Shown one piece after another: positions 37,324 through 47,800 of a stretch of DNA of 58,650 bases (the stretch's first letter is position 1; each line of letters starts with the position of its first letter). The stretch is from NCBI GenBank assembly GCA_028292435.1, contig JAQGMI010000042.1, forward strand, positions 1 through 58,650, in the 5' to 3' direction. This DNA comes from Betaproteobacteria bacterium. GTDB taxonomy: Bacteria; Pseudomonadota; Gammaproteobacteria; Burkholderiales; SG8-41. The position numbers and the translations under genes are program-made. The notes below the pieces were generated by a model that saw only the letters and a program-made list of their open reading frames with translations, had not been told where the DNA came from and did not search any database.

Positions 37324-38511
37324 ATGGCGCTTTCGACAAACCCACGCCGGAAAACCAAGGGCATTGAGCGACGGCATGACCTTATCGCGCTCGTCCTCCA
37401 GGGCGGTGGCGCGCTCGGCGCCTATCAGGCCGGCGTTTATGAAGAATTAAGCGGCACCGACTATCAACCGGATTGGATTGTGGGAGTTTCGATCGGCGCA
37501 ATCAACGCGGCACTGATTGCAGGTAATGCGCCGGCGACCCGGGTCGAACGGTTATCGGAATTCTGGCATACCGTCTCCTCCGGCATGGGACTGCACATAG
37601 ACAAAGCGGCCGATCCTTTATGGTCCACAACACCATCAGGATTGCCGCATCCGCGCCGCGCGTTCAATCAGTTCAGCGCCTTATGCTCTGCCATGCTCGG
37701 GATATCCGGCTTTTATCAGCCGCGCGTACCGCCGGCGCCGTTTCAGCAGGAAGGCACGCTGGGCGCGCTCGGCATCTACGATACAGCGCCGTTGCGGGCA
37801 ACCCTGGACCGGCTCATTGATTTCGACTTGATCAACAGCAAGAAGATACGGTTGTCAGTCGGGGCTGTAAACGTGACGAGCGGAAATTCGGAGTACTTCG
37901 ACAACGCTGACCGCATCATCGGACCCGATCACATTATGGCGAGCGCTGCGTTGCCGCCGGCGTTTCCGCCTGTCATGATCGACGGACAGCCTTACTGGGA
38001 CGGCGGCATCGTCTCCAATACACCGCTGCAGTACTTGCTCGATACGCGCGGAAAGCGCAGCCTGCTCGCGTTGCAGGTCGATCTCTTTAACGCGCGCGGC
38101 GCGCTGCCCGTAAATCTCGCGGGCGTGCAGCAGCGTCAGAAAGACATCATCTATTCGAGCCGCACGCGCTACAACAGCAATATGGCGACCGAAATTGCCA
38201 ACGCGCGCAAAGCGCTGCGCGATCTGCTCTTAAAGCTGCCGGCAGAACTTCAGCGTGACGTCAGCGTCCAAACGCTGATCGAAGCGGCGCGCACTGCGCC
38301 GGCCGACATCGTGCATCTGATTTACCGGCAGGCATCTTACGAACTGGAGTCGAAAGATTATGAATTTTCGCGCATGTCGGTGCTCGAGCATTGGCAGGCC
38401 GGCCGATGCGATGTGCGCGACACCATCGAGCATCCCGGCTGGCTCAAATCGTCCGGGCTCGACGAAGGCGTGACTCAGTACGATTTGACGCGGCACTCGC
38501 GGCCGGTCTGA
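37324..38511 (+). CDS. Patatin-like phospholipase, cytoplasmic
   Basis: This 395-residue protein lacks a signal peptide. The oxyanion loop is [20 protein letters not shown], the nucleophile is S56 in GVSIG, and the catalytic aspartate is D226 in [10 protein letters not shown]. The long C-terminal part with SRTRYNSN resembles the DUF3734-type patatins of polyhydroxyalkanoate-producing bacteria. A role in lipid turnover or in granule metabolism is possible. It is followed by a 3-hydroxybutyrate dehydrogenase, which strengthens a polyhydroxybutyrate link. Confidence 0.85.
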   Translation: MALSTNPRRKTKGIERRHDLIALVLQGGGALGAYQAGVYEELSGTDYQPDWIVGVSIGAINAALIAGNAPATRVERLSEFWHTVSSGMGLHIDKAADPLWSTTPSGLPHPRRAFNQFSALCSAMLGISGFYQPRVPPAPFQQEGTLGALGIYDTAPLRATLDRLIDFDLINSKKIRLSVGAVNVTSGNSEYFDNADRIIGPDHIMASAALPPAFPPVMIDGQPYWDGGIVSNTPLQYLLDTRGKRSLLALQVDLFNARGALPVNLAGVQQRQKDIIYSSRTRYNSNMATEIANARKALRDLLLKLPAELQRDVSVQTLIEAARTAPADIVHLIYRQASYELESKDYEFSRMSVLEHWQAGRCDVRDTIEHPGWLKSSGLDEGVTQYDLTRHSRPV

Positions 38512-38575
38512 GCGATCACTCTGCCCGCGATTATTTTCGTCGTCGGGCCAATTGCAATACCATGAGGAGTCAAAC

Positions 38576-39361
38576 ATGTCACGTCTTGAAGGCAAGGTTG
38601 CATTTATCACCGGCGCCGCCAGCGGTATCGGCAAAGAGATTGCGCTGCACTTTTCGCGCGAAGGGGCGAAGATCGTCATCGCCGATTTGAACGGCGAGGC
38701 GTCCCAGGCAGCGGCCGCTGAAATCGAACTGGGAGGCGGCAAGGCCATAGGCGCCGCCGCTGATGTGACCGACGAGGCGCAGGTCGACGCAGCAGTCAAC
38801 GCGGGGATCAAGGCATTCGGCAATATCGATATCCTGATCAGCAATGCGGGTATCCAGATTGTTCATCCCATTGAGGAATTTAATTTCTCGGACTGGAAGA
38901 AAATGCTCGCTATTCATCTTGACGGCGCGTTCTTGACGACGCGCGCGTGCGTTAAGCAAATGATCGCCAGCACCAGGGGCGGCAGCATTATCTATATGGG
39001 GTCCGTGCACTCGAAGGAGGCTTCGGTGCTCAAGGCGCCTTACGTGACGGCCAAGCACGGCCTGATCGGATTGGCGAAGACCGTCGCTAAGGAGGGTGCC
39101 AAACACAACATTCGTGCCAATGTAATTTGTCCGGGATTCGTGCGCACACCGTTGGTCGAAAAACAAATTCCCGAGCAGGCGAAAACGCTCGGCATCAGCG
39201 AAGCCGATGTGATCAAGAACGTGATGCTAAAGGAAACGGTCGACGGCGAGTTCACGACGACAGCCGACGTCGCGCAGGTGGCATTGATGTTCGCGTCGTT
39301 TCCGACCAATGCGCTGACCGGGCAATCACTCGTGGTCAGTCATGGCTGGTTCATGCAGTAA
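38576..39361 (+). CDS. 3-hydroxybutyrate dehydrogenase
   Basis: This 261-residue classical SDR has TGAASGIG (12-19), NAG at 90-92, and the catalytic S143, Y156 and K160. The stretch [16 protein letters not shown] is a signature of D-3-hydroxybutyrate dehydrogenases. It oxidises 3-hydroxybutyrate to acetoacetate with NAD, as in use of stored polyhydroxybutyrate. A strong GAGGAG precedes ATG 38576. It may be transcribed with the upstream patatin gene. Confidence 0.88.
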   Translation: MSRLEGKVAFITGAASGIGKEIALHFSREGAKIVIADLNGEASQAAAAEIELGGGKAIGAAADVTDEAQVDAAVNAGIKAFGNIDILISNAGIQIVHPIEEFNFSDWKKMLAIHLDGAFLTTRACVKQMIASTRGGSIIYMGSVHSKEASVLKAPYVTAKHGLIGLAKTVAKEGAKHNIRANVICPGFVRTPLVEKQIPEQAKTLGISEADVIKNVMLKETVDGEFTTTADVAQVALMFASFPTNALTGQSLVVSHGWFMQ

Positions 39362-39374
39362 AAAGGTCGAAAGT

Positions 39375-39405
39375 AGAATTCAGCAAGGGCTGGCTTATGA
39401 ATTCT
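39375..39405 (+). repeat. Inverted repeat between convergent genes
   Basis: AGAATTCA (39375-39382) and TGAATTCT (39398-39405) are perfect inverted arms around a 15-base spacer. It lies just after the hydroxybutyrate dehydrogenase stop and before the convergent YciI gene. There is no T-run on either side, so a factor-independent terminator is only a weak possibility. The rest of 39362-39500 shows nothing. Confidence 0.3.
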
Positions 39406-39500
39406 GAGAGGTGAAAAACAAATACGGCACCCGGATCCGGACATGTCTTCATAACGCGTTAAAGCGATCTGGACGTTCAATCTCGATAAAGCTCAACCCA

Positions 39501-39803
39501 TCACGCGCCCTCGGCCGCGCCTGGATTGAACTGCCCCTTGTTCATGCGCGTGATCGTGACCTTCGTGAACATGCCGGCTTTCGTAAATGGGTCGCCGTCG
39601 ACAAACGCCTGAGCTTCCGCGCGGGTCTTCACATTGACGATCAAAAGACTGCCGACGAACTGCGTGCCGTCGTCGTTCGTCGTCGCGCCGGAAATAACCA
39701 GTATGTTTTTCTGGCTGCGCAGATACTCGGCGTGGGGCTGCAAGCCCTTTTCACGTTTTTCGGCAAAGTCGGGTGCGGCTACGCGTGAGATGGCCCAAAG
39801 CAT
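39501..39803 (-). CDS. YciI-like protein
   Basis: This 100-residue protein starts MLWAISRVAAPDFAEKREKG and fits the YciI fold family (dimeric ferredoxin-like alpha/beta). It has the conserved histidine H24 in QPHAEYL and the GDPFTKAGMF motif with its aspartate. Family members include small dehalogenase-like or lactonase-like proteins, but most are uncharacterised. It is the last gene of the minus-strand catabolic operon. The start is ATG 39803; no clear ribosome binding site is visible. Confidence 0.75.
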   Translation of the reverse strand: MLWAISRVAAPDFAEKREKGLQPHAEYLRSQKNILVISGATTNDDGTQFVGSLLIVNVKTRAEAQAFVDGDPFTKAGMFTKVTITRMNKGQFNPGAAEGA

Positions 39804-39896
39804 AAGGGGGTTCCTGTCGGTTGAGTGTGCGTGAAGTTCATATTGTGCCCGGAGACGCGGGTCGTTGACGGCGCTCGAATCGGTTTCACCCACGCT

Positions 39897-40877
39897 TCAT
39901 TCCGATTTGATGCCCGCCGCCTTTACGACCTTCATCCACCGCGCAACTTCCGTTTTGACGATCGCTTCGAATTGCTGCGGCGAATTGCCGACCGGATCGG
40001 ATGCTTCAACGGCAAGTATCGATTTCATTTCGGCCGAATAGACCGCTTTGTTCGCCTCAGTGTTGAGCCGCGTGATGACATTCGCTGGCGTGCCTGCCGG
40101 CGCAAGCAAGCCTATCCAAGACGAATAGTCGTAATCCTTGACGCCGCTTTCGGCGATGGTCGGCACGTCGGGCGCCGCTGCTGAACGCTTTGCGGTCGAG
40201 ACCGCCAGCGCGCGCAGGCGTCCGCTTTTCACGTGCGGCAGCGCGGTCGAGATGGTCGAGAAATTGACTTGGGTTTCGCCGGCGATCAATGCATTCACGT
40301 TGAGCGAGCCGCCTTTGTACGGCACGTGCGTGAGCCGGATGCCGGTCATGTACATCAGCAGTTCCATCGAGAGATGCGTGCCGGTTGCAACGCCGCTCGA
40401 GCCGAAATTGAGTTGGTTCGGACGCGCTTTGGCGTACGCGATGAACTCCGCGACCGAATTGACCGGCAGCGACGGATGCACGACGAGGATGTTCGGCAGC
40501 GAGGTGAGCTGGCTGATCGGTGCGAGATCCCGCACCGGATCGAACGGCAGTTTGTAGAGGCTCGGACTCATCGTTACGGATGCTGCGACTGCGAGCAGCG
40601 TGTAGCCGTCGGGCGCCGCTTTGGCCACAAGGTCAGTGCCGATCACACTGCCGGCGCCTGGCCGGTTATCGATGACGACCGCTTGTCCCAGCGCCTCGGC
40701 GAGTTTTTTTCCGAGCGGCCGCGCGACGAGATCGGTCGAGCCGCCGGCGCTTTGCGGGACGATGATGCGCAGCGGACGGGAAGGGTAGGTTTGTGCGCCT
40801 GCTTCGAGATACGTCGCACCCAGCGCGACGGCAAACAGCGCGCAGGCGACGATCGGCGAAGCGACGGTGTGTTTCAA
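39897..40877 (-). CDS. Bug/TctC-family substrate-binding protein
   Basis: Starting at TTG 40877 this is a 326-residue exported protein with signal MKHTVASPIVACALFAVALG and cleavage near LEAGA. It has the Bug motifs YPSRPLRIIVPQSAGGSTD and GVATGTHLSMELLMYMTGI. These proteins bind carboxylates or aromatics in the periplasm and usually serve tripartite tricarboxylate transporters. TTG 40877 overlaps the stop of the upstream Bug gene and gives a normal signal peptide, unlike the longer frames. No membrane components are near. Confidence 0.9.
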   Translation of the reverse strand: MKHTVASPIVACALFAVALGATYLEAGAQTYPSRPLRIIVPQSAGGSTDLVARPLGKKLAEALGQAVVIDNRPGAGSVIGTDLVAKAAPDGYTLLAVAASVTMSPSLYKLPFDPVRDLAPISQLTSLPNILVVHPSLPVNSVAEFIAYAKARPNQLNFGSSGVATGTHLSMELLMYMTGIRLTHVPYKGGSLNVNALIAGETQVNFSTISTALPHVKSGRLRALAVSTAKRSAAAPDVPTIAESGVKDYDYSSWIGLLAPAGTPANVITRLNTEANKAVYSAEMKSILAVEASDPVGNSPQQFEAIVKTEVARWMKVVKAAGIKSE

Positions 40878-41830
40878 TCGATGCGCGCGCCGGACCGCTT
40901 GATCACGTCGGCCCATTTGACGAGCTCCGCCTTGATATACGCGGCGAATTGTTGTCGTGTATTGCCGACGGGCACAATGCCGTCGTCGTGCAGGCGCTGT
41001 TTCATGTCGGAAGCCTGCATGACCTTGATGACATTTGCGCTCAGTGCATTGAGCGCATCTTCGGGCGTCCCAGCCGGCGCAAGCAGGCCATACCACTGGC
41101 TCGACTCATAACCTTTAAGTCCTGACTCGGCAACCGTCGGCAGTTCCTTCATTGACTCGAGGCGGGATGTGCTCGTGACAGCGATTGCACGCAGGCGGCC
41201 CGATTTGACGTGCGGTCCGGCATTGATTGCGGGCAGGAACATCACCGGCGTTTCGCCGCTCAGTAAGCCAATCATCGCAGGCCCTGTGCCGCGATACGGG
41301 ATATGCACCATGCGCACACCCGCGAGCGTGTTGAAAAGTTCGCCGGCGAGATGCGGCGTGCTGCCGCTGCCGGAGCCGGCGAAACCGATTGCGCCGGGCT
41401 GCGCTCGCGCAAGCGCAATCAGGTCTTTCACGGATTTCACCGGCAGCGAAGGATGCACGACGAGCACGTTGGGACCGAGCGCCATCAAGCTGATCGGCTC
41501 GAAATCTTTCACGGCGTCGTAAGGCACCTTGGCATAGAGGCTCGGGTTGGTGACGAAGCCGGCACCGGTGAACAGCAGCGTGTAGCCGTCTTTCGGCGAC
41601 TTGGCGACGGCTTCCGAACCGATGTTGCCGTTCGCGCCGCCGCGATTTTCGATCACGAAAGACTTGCCGAAGCTTTCCGTTAGCTTCGTCGCAAGCAGGC
41701 GCCCCGCGCTGTCAACACCGCCGCCGGCGGGAAAGGGTACGACGACGCGCACCGGTCCGGCCGGATAGTTTTGCGCAAAGACCGCGGTGTTGATCAATAC
41801 AAGCGATAACGCTGGAAGGACAGCGCGCAT
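40874..41830 (-). CDS. Bug/TctC-family substrate-binding protein
   Basis: This 318-residue exported protein has signal MRAVLPALSLVLINTAVFA and the Bug fold, with YPAGPVRVVVPFPAGGGVDS and GSGSGSTPHLAGELFNTLAG. It resembles its downstream neighbour in layout but is clearly diverged, so the two may bind different ligands of the same pathway. ATG 41830 abuts the stop of the alpha/beta hydrolase. The large expansion of this family is typical of Burkholderiales. Confidence 0.92.
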   Translation of the reverse strand: MRAVLPALSLVLINTAVFAQNYPAGPVRVVVPFPAGGGVDSAGRLLATKLTESFGKSFVIENRGGANGNIGSEAVAKSPKDGYTLLFTGAGFVTNPSLYAKVPYDAVKDFEPISLMALGPNVLVVHPSLPVKSVKDLIALARAQPGAIGFAGSGSGSTPHLAGELFNTLAGVRMVHIPYRGTGPAMIGLLSGETPVMFLPAINAGPHVKSGRLRAIAVTSTSRLESMKELPTVAESGLKGYESSQWYGLLAPAGTPEDALNALSANVIKVMQASDMKQRLHDDGIVPVGNTRQQFAAYIKAELVKWADVIKRSGARID

Positions 41831-42649
41831 TCAAACCTTGATCAGCTTTTTCAATTCGGCAGCGATCTCATGCGGACATTCGACCGGCGTAATGTGACGG
41901 CCCTGCTTGATTACCGTCAGCGTCGATTGCGGAATCGCCAGATGCAATGCCTCGGCCATGCTGACCGGCGTGGCGTAATCTTCAGCGCCGACGACGACAG
42001 CGGTCGGCGCCTTGATCGAAGCGAGCAACGCATGCAGGTCATCGGTGCCGAGCATCTCGCAGGTGCGCTCGTAGCAGCGCACGTCATTGGCGAGAAATAT
42101 CTGCTTCAATGCCTCGATGGTTGCCGAGTTGGCGGCGGAAGTTCGCCAGGCGTCCGTAAACCATCGGGTCAACTGGAAATCAATCAATGCGCCCATGCCT
42201 TTGTCTTTCGCGGTCGCCGCGCGTTCGCGCCACTTGGCCGGCGCGTCGGCGCCGTACCACGCCGTCGTGTCGATCAGGCAGGCGCCTTGCGTGTGCTGCG
42301 GATAAATCGCGGCAAACGCCTGCGCGACGCAGCCGCCCATCGAGCAACCGGCGACCGTCGCCGCCGGCCAGTTGACGTGCTCCATCAACTGCGCAAGATC
42401 GTCTGCGAACAAGGTGGCGGTATAAGGCATCACGACCGGTGAGCTGGCGCCATGACCGCGGCAGTCGTAAGCGAGCAGCGAAGCGTGCGGCGCGAGTTCG
42501 GCAACGACGCTGTCCCAAACGCTGCGGTCGAGCGCCAGGGAATGAACGAGCGCTACTCGCGGCGCTTTGCCATTCGCGTGCGAGTGCAGCGTGTAGGAGA
42601 TGCTGCAGCCATCGCTCGTCTTGAATGTCCCTGAAGTCTGTTTTGCCAT
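41831..42649 (-). CDS. Alpha/beta hydrolase, enol-lactonase-like
   Basis: This 272-residue protein has a complete catalytic triad: S103 in the nucleophile elbow GCSMGG, D224 in GAEDYATPV and H252 in GRHITPVE. It resembles 3-oxoadipate enol-lactonase-type and related hydrolases of aromatic degradation. Within this operon it may open a lactone or amide formed from the molybdenum hydroxylase product. The stop directly abuts the Bug gene start. Substrate is not determined. Confidence 0.85.
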   Translation of the reverse strand: MAKQTSGTFKTSDGCSISYTLHSHANGKAPRVALVHSLALDRSVWDSVVAELAPHASLLAYDCRGHGASSPVVMPYTATLFADDLAQLMEHVNWPAATVAGCSMGGCVAQAFAAIYPQHTQGACLIDTTAWYGADAPAKWRERAATAKDKGMGALIDFQLTRWFTDAWRTSAANSATIEALKQIFLANDVRCYERTCEMLGTDDLHALLASIKAPTAVVVGAEDYATPVSMAEALHLAIPQSTLTVIKQGRHITPVECPHEIAAELKKLIKV

Positions 42650-42666
42650 TGGGTCCGCTTGCTGAT

Positions 42667-43764
42667 CTAACGCGTGCCGCCCTGCGCCAACTCGTCGAGC
42701 ACTGCGCGGGTAATCGCTTCCGTGTTATCGCTGCCGCCCAACTCGACAGGCTTCAGCCCGCGTTTCGCATACGCACGGTGCACCGCGTCTTCAAGCAGGC
42801 GCGCGGCTTCGGTGGCAATCGGGTGCTTATGCTTTTTACCGAGCCACTCGAGCATCATCGCGCACGACAGAATCATCGCTGTCGGATTGGCGATGCCGCG
42901 GCCGGCAATGTCAGGCGCGCTGCCGTGCGCGGGCTGAAACATTGCGTGCGTATCGCCGATATCGCCGGAAGGCGCGAGGCCGAGCCCGCCCACGAGGCCG
43001 CCGGCCAGATCGGACAAAATGTCGCCGAACAGATTTTCGGTGACGATGACGTCGTAGTCCCATGGTTTGCGCACGAGGTTGAGCGCCATTGCATCGACAT
43101 AGCAATAATCGACTGCGATATCGGGATTCTTCTGCGCGCATTTGCTGAACTGCTCGCGCATATAGGCCATCGACGTCAGCACGTTCGCTTTGTCGACGCA
43201 CGTCACCTTGCCCTGACGGCCGCGCGCTTTTCGCTCGCGTGCGAGGCGAAATGCGAAATTAAACAGGCGCTCGCAGCCGCGCCCGGTGATGCGCGCATGA
43301 TCGTATGCGCCGACCTCGTCGACTTCGCGTTTGCCGCGCGAATAAAAAAATCCCTCGGTCTGTTCGCGCAAAACGGTGAAATCGATGGCTTTGGCGCGCG
43401 CATCCGCAAGCACGTTCGGCGTGTTCGGCATCGCGCGGACCGGGCGCACGCCGGCATAGAGTTCATAACGGTCGCGAATATCGATCTGGGTCGAAATCTC
43501 GGTACCGTTTGGATAGCGAACGTCGGGCAGCCCGATTGCGCCAAACAGGATCGCGTCGCACTGCCCGAGCGCCTGCATCGACTCTTCGGGGAAAGCATTG
43601 CCGGTGTCCGCATAATGTTGCGCGCCGCCCGTGAAATGGCGCCATTCGAATTGAAGAGCGGGCCTTGTTTTGGCAAGCGCCTTCAGGACTTCGAGGCCGG
43701 CATTCATCACTTCCGGGCCGATGCCGTCACCGGGGAGTACTGCGATTACCAGAGGCGCTTTCAT
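42667..43764 (-). CDS. Isocitrate/isopropylmalate dehydrogenase-family enzyme
   Basis: This 365-residue enzyme has AVLPGDGIGPEVMNAGLEVL at the start, the metal-site region NLFGDILSDLAGGLVGGLGL and the HGSAPDIAGRGIANP nucleotide-binding stretch. The family oxidatively decarboxylates 2-hydroxy acids such as 3-isopropylmalate, D-malate or tartrate. There is no leuC or leuD nearby, so a catabolic 2-hydroxy-acid substrate is more likely than leucine synthesis. It lies inside the minus-strand operon. Confidence 0.87.
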   Translation of the reverse strand: MKAPLVIAVLPGDGIGPEVMNAGLEVLKALAKTRPALQFEWRHFTGGAQHYADTGNAFPEESMQALGQCDAILFGAIGLPDVRYPNGTEISTQIDIRDRYELYAGVRPVRAMPNTPNVLADARAKAIDFTVLREQTEGFFYSRGKREVDEVGAYDHARITGRGCERLFNFAFRLARERKARGRQGKVTCVDKANVLTSMAYMREQFSKCAQKNPDIAVDYCYVDAMALNLVRKPWDYDVIVTENLFGDILSDLAGGLVGGLGLAPSGDIGDTHAMFQPAHGSAPDIAGRGIANPTAMILSCAMMLEWLGKKHKHPIATEAARLLEDAVHRAYAKRGLKPVELGGSDNTEAITRAVLDELAQGGTR

Positions 43765-43780
43765 CGTATGCAGCTACCGC

Positions 43781-44794
43781 CTAGCTGCCCGCAAGATTGT
43801 GCATGTTGGGAAAGAAGAGGTCCTTCCATGAATCGGGTTTGATCTTGATCGTGCCGGTCTTGTGCATGAAATCGACCATCTTCATGATGTTCTTCGGCAT
43901 GAGCGAATACTCGGTCTGCGGATCGTTCATGATCTTGAGGATGTCTTCGACCGGACTCTTGTCCTTGGTCACCTTGATGTAAATATCCGCGGCGGCGCGT
44001 TTGTCCTTGTTGATGAAATCCGTCGCTTCCTGCAGCGACTTCAAAAAGACCGCATACAGCTTCGGATTCTCGCCATGAAACTTGCTGGTCGCTGCCACAA
44101 CGTTGAACGAAATGGGGCCGCCGAGCACGTCGACCGAGTTCAGCACTTTGGTGATGCCGGGCTTTTCCATTTCTTTCTGGATGAAGGGCGGGGAGGTGAA
44201 GTGATTATTGATTTCACCGCCGCCTGAGAGGAAAGTCGCCATTGCGTCCGGATGCGCCATCGATACCGTCAGGCCGTCGAGCTTAGTGTAGTTGGCTTCG
44301 CCGAACGTTTGCGCGGCCGCCATCTGGAGCACGATCGCCTGCATCGAGACCTTGACGGCAGGCAGCGCGATTTTGTCTTTTTCAGTCAGGTCGCGCAGCG
44401 ACTTTATGTTGGGGCTGCGCGTATTGAGCTGCAAAGGCAGAAAATTAAAGCCCGATGCAGCCTTTACCTCATTGGCGCCCTTCGTCTTTGCCCAGATCGT
44501 CGCTATCCCGGGGATGCCGAGACAAACGAAATCGACGCTGCCCGACAGCAACGCGTCGTTCATGACGTCGCTCGAGCGAAACGTTGCCCAGGTGACCTTG
44601 AGGTCGCCCAAGCCTGCGGCCTTCGCGTTCTTTTCGACGATTTTCTGGTCTTCGAGCACCATCATCTGCAGATAAGCGAGTCCATATTGCTTGGCAATGC
44701 GCAACTCGGTTTGCTCGGCGCGAGCGACGCCTGCGAAAGTGCAGGCAATGCAGAGTGCGGCAGCGATCAAGCGCTTCACGGTAAGACTCTTCAT
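43781..44794 (-). CDS. NMT1/SsuA-type ABC substrate-binding protein, orphan
   Basis: This 337-residue exported protein has signal MKSLTVKRLIAAALCIACTF, cleaved near GVARA. The fold resembles NitT/TauT (SsuA, NMT1) binding proteins, with LRIAKQYGLAYLQMMVLEDQ and the SGSVDFVCLGIPGI motif. No permease or ATPase gene is in the window, so it may use a distant transporter. It sits between the molybdenum enzyme and the dehydrogenase of the operon. Confidence 0.85.
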   Translation of the reverse strand: MKSLTVKRLIAAALCIACTFAGVARAEQTELRIAKQYGLAYLQMMVLEDQKIVEKNAKAAGLGDLKVTWATFRSSDVMNDALLSGSVDFVCLGIPGIATIWAKTKGANEVKAASGFNFLPLQLNTRSPNIKSLRDLTEKDKIALPAVKVSMQAIVLQMAAAQTFGEANYTKLDGLTVSMAHPDAMATFLSGGGEINNHFTSPPFIQKEMEKPGITKVLNSVDVLGGPISFNVVAATSKFHGENPKLYAVFLKSLQEATDFINKDKRAAADIYIKVTKDKSPVEDILKIMNDPQTEYSLMPKNIMKMVDFMHKTGTIKIKPDSWKDLFFPNMHNLAGS

Positions 44795-44821
44795 GACTCC
44801 TCCTTTGTTTTTTAAATGCTG

Positions 44822-47800
44822 TTACGCCTGCTTCAACGCGCGCTGCCATGCGCTGACGAGTGCGCGCGCCGCAAATTCGACCGCCATTTCACGTTTATAC
44901 GCAACCGAACCGCGCACGTCGGCCACCGGCTGAGCCAGTTCGCGCACACGCTGCACTGACAGCCGCACCAACGCCCCGTCGAACGGCTTGCCGTTCAGTT
45001 CGTCGAGTTCGAGCACGATCGGTTTCCAGCTCACCGAGCCGACGACGACGCGCGCATGCGTGCATTTGCCTGCTGCATCGACGGTCACCGCTGCCGCCGT
45101 ATTGACCGTTGGAATTTCGAGCACATTGCGCGCCATGTATTTGAAGAACGATGAGCCGGTATGCGACGGCAGGGGATCGACTTCGATGCCGACGACCATT
45201 TCTGCCTTCGCCAGGCGCTTCTCGAACAGTTCATGGAGCAGTGCCACGCCACGTCCCGACGGTCCAGCAACCGCCACGCGGGAGCTCAGGGCGAGCAGGG
45301 CCACCGGCAGATCGAAACCGCCGATCAGCGGACCAATGCTGCCGCCGATCGTGATCATGCGCCGCAGGCGCACGATGCCAACGGCTTCAAGGGCCTCGTC
45401 GATCGCCTGCCAGCCTTTGCGAATCCGCTGATCGTCATACAACGCTTGCAGCGGTACGGCGGCATTTGCTTTCAGCACGCCGCTGGCATCGAGCGACAAG
45501 GTTTTGAGTTCAGGCACGCGCGCAATCGCAATCAGGCGTTTCGCCTGTGCGACGCCGGTGCGCTCGCGGCGAATAGCGTGCGACATGCCGCCGGCCACGA
45601 TCGCGGCGTCACCCGTTTCGAGTGCGGCGACGACTTCTTCGACGGTGCTGGCGAACGAAAATTCGACGCCGGCCGGCCGTGCGCCCGAAGGCCTGCCGGT
45701 GGTCAGGCGCGTCCACACGGAGCCCTTTGGTGGGGCAGGTGCGGCTTGTTTTTCGTCGGCGAACATTTCCGGATGCAGCGCGCGGCAGATTTTCTCGGCG
45801 GTGATCGGCAGTTCGGTAATGCGCACGCCGACCGCATCGGCGATTGCATTGGCGATCGCTGCCGGCACTGCATCAAGGCCGATTTCGCCGAGACCTTTGG
45901 CGCCGTACGGACCGGAGGGTTCGTATGAATCGGCGAACGCGACGTGGATCTTCGGCATCATCGCGGCCGACGGCAGCGGATAGTCCTTCAAGTTCGGATC
46001 GGTCGGCACGCCGTTGTGCCAGTCGAAATATTCGGTGACCGCAAGGCCGAGTCCCTGCGTCACCGCGCCGGTGACCTGGCCTTCCGCGGCGGCCGGATGA
46101 ATCACCGTGCCGCAATCGACCGCGCAGGCGATTTCGAGCACCGTCACTTTGCCGGTCGCCGGATCGACTTCGACCTCCGCCGCCTGCGCCGCAAAATTGT
46201 AGGCGCCCGATTCGTTGCCGTAGCGGCTGTGATCGGGAAACTCGGACGGGTTGTCCCAGTTGCCGACGCCGATGATCGGCTGGCCGTTCGGTTGATAGAT
46301 ATGCGCGCGTACCACGGCTGCGACCGGTTTGAAATCCGTTTCGCGTCCGCGCTGCGGGCCGATTTCGCCGTTGATGATGGTTAAGTCTTCCGGCGGAATG
46401 TTGAATTGCGCCGACGCCGCATCAAGTAATTGGGTACGTGCTGCTGCGGCTGCGCGTTTGACGGCGTTGCCAGCGACATAGGTCACGCGGCTCGCGAGGG
46501 CACCGAGTGCATAGGGTTGCACGTCAGTATCCGGGCGCGTAATGTCGATGTCGTCAAAAGGCAGGCCGAGTTCTTCGGCGGCGATCTGGCGCAGCACGGT
46601 CAGGGTGCCCTGACCGATTTCGCCTTCGCCGGTGATGATGGTGGCGCGGCCGTCATCGTTGATGCGCACGATTGCCGAACTGCCGTCCCAGTCGCCGAAG
46701 CTGCGCCGGCCGTTGACGTGCACGCTGCAGCCAATACCGAGCCCGCGATTTTTCGTGCGCTGCGCGCGCTTGGCTTTCCAGCCAATCAGTTGCGCCGATT
46801 TATCGATGCACTGCTTCAATTCGCAGCTGGTGATCTTGTGGTTGTGCGGTGAAACGTCACCGGGTTCGACGGCATTGAGCCGCAATAAGTCGACGACATC
46901 CATGCCGAGTTTTTCGGCGGCCAGGTCCCAGCATTGTTCGACTGCCCAATCGGCGGATGGATTGCCGAAGCCGCGAAAGGCCCCGGTCGGCACGAGGTTC
47001 GTATAGACGAGCGTCGAGTCGCCGCGCGCGCACGGATATTTGTAGAGCGCATCGTGGCGCACCGACGCGGCACCGAGAATCGCCTGCGATTTTCCGGTGT
47101 AGGCGCCGTTGTCGGCGAGCATCTTGATTTCCTTGGCCTTTACGCGGCCGTCGCGCGAAAAGCCGAGCCGCACCCAATAGCGCATCGGCATGCGCGGATG
47201 GCTCGCCAGGAATTCTTCTTCTCGCGTGTGTATCAATTTGACCGGTTTGCCGGCTTTTCTGGCAAGCAGCGCGCAGACCACCGATGCATTGTCGTCGCCG
47301 GATTTGCCGCCGAAACCGCCGCCGACCTCGGTCTGCACGACACGTATTTTGCTTTCGGACAGCCCGAGCGCAATCGCATAGCGGCCGCGTGCGAGAAACG
47401 GCGTCTGCGTATTGCACCAAAGCGAAACCCGGTCGCCGTTCCACTGCGCAACACAGCCGATCGTTTCGAGCGACGTGTGCCACTGGCGCGCGCTTTGCCA
47501 CGTGCCTTCGACGGTTATGTCGCTTGCTTTGAAGCCGGCGTCGACGTCGCCGCGCTCGAACTTGAAGTGATGCGCGACATTGCCTTCGGCGTCGTCGTGC
47601 ACGCGCGGTGCGCCGGCCGCGAGCGCTTCATCCATCGACAGCACCGGCGTCAGCACTTCGTACTCTACTTTGATGAGATCGACTGCCGCGCGCGCAGTCT
47701 CCGGGTCGCGGGCTGCTACGGCGGCGACTTCATCGCCGATGTAGCGCACTTTGCCGATCGCGAGCGGATACAAATCGGGCCGGAAGCAGCCCCATTTTTT

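Noticed and set aside
40878..41096. N-terminal extension of the downstream Bug protein
   Set aside because: It overlaps the upstream Bug gene and hides the signal peptide. TTG 40877 gives a normal 326-residue protein.
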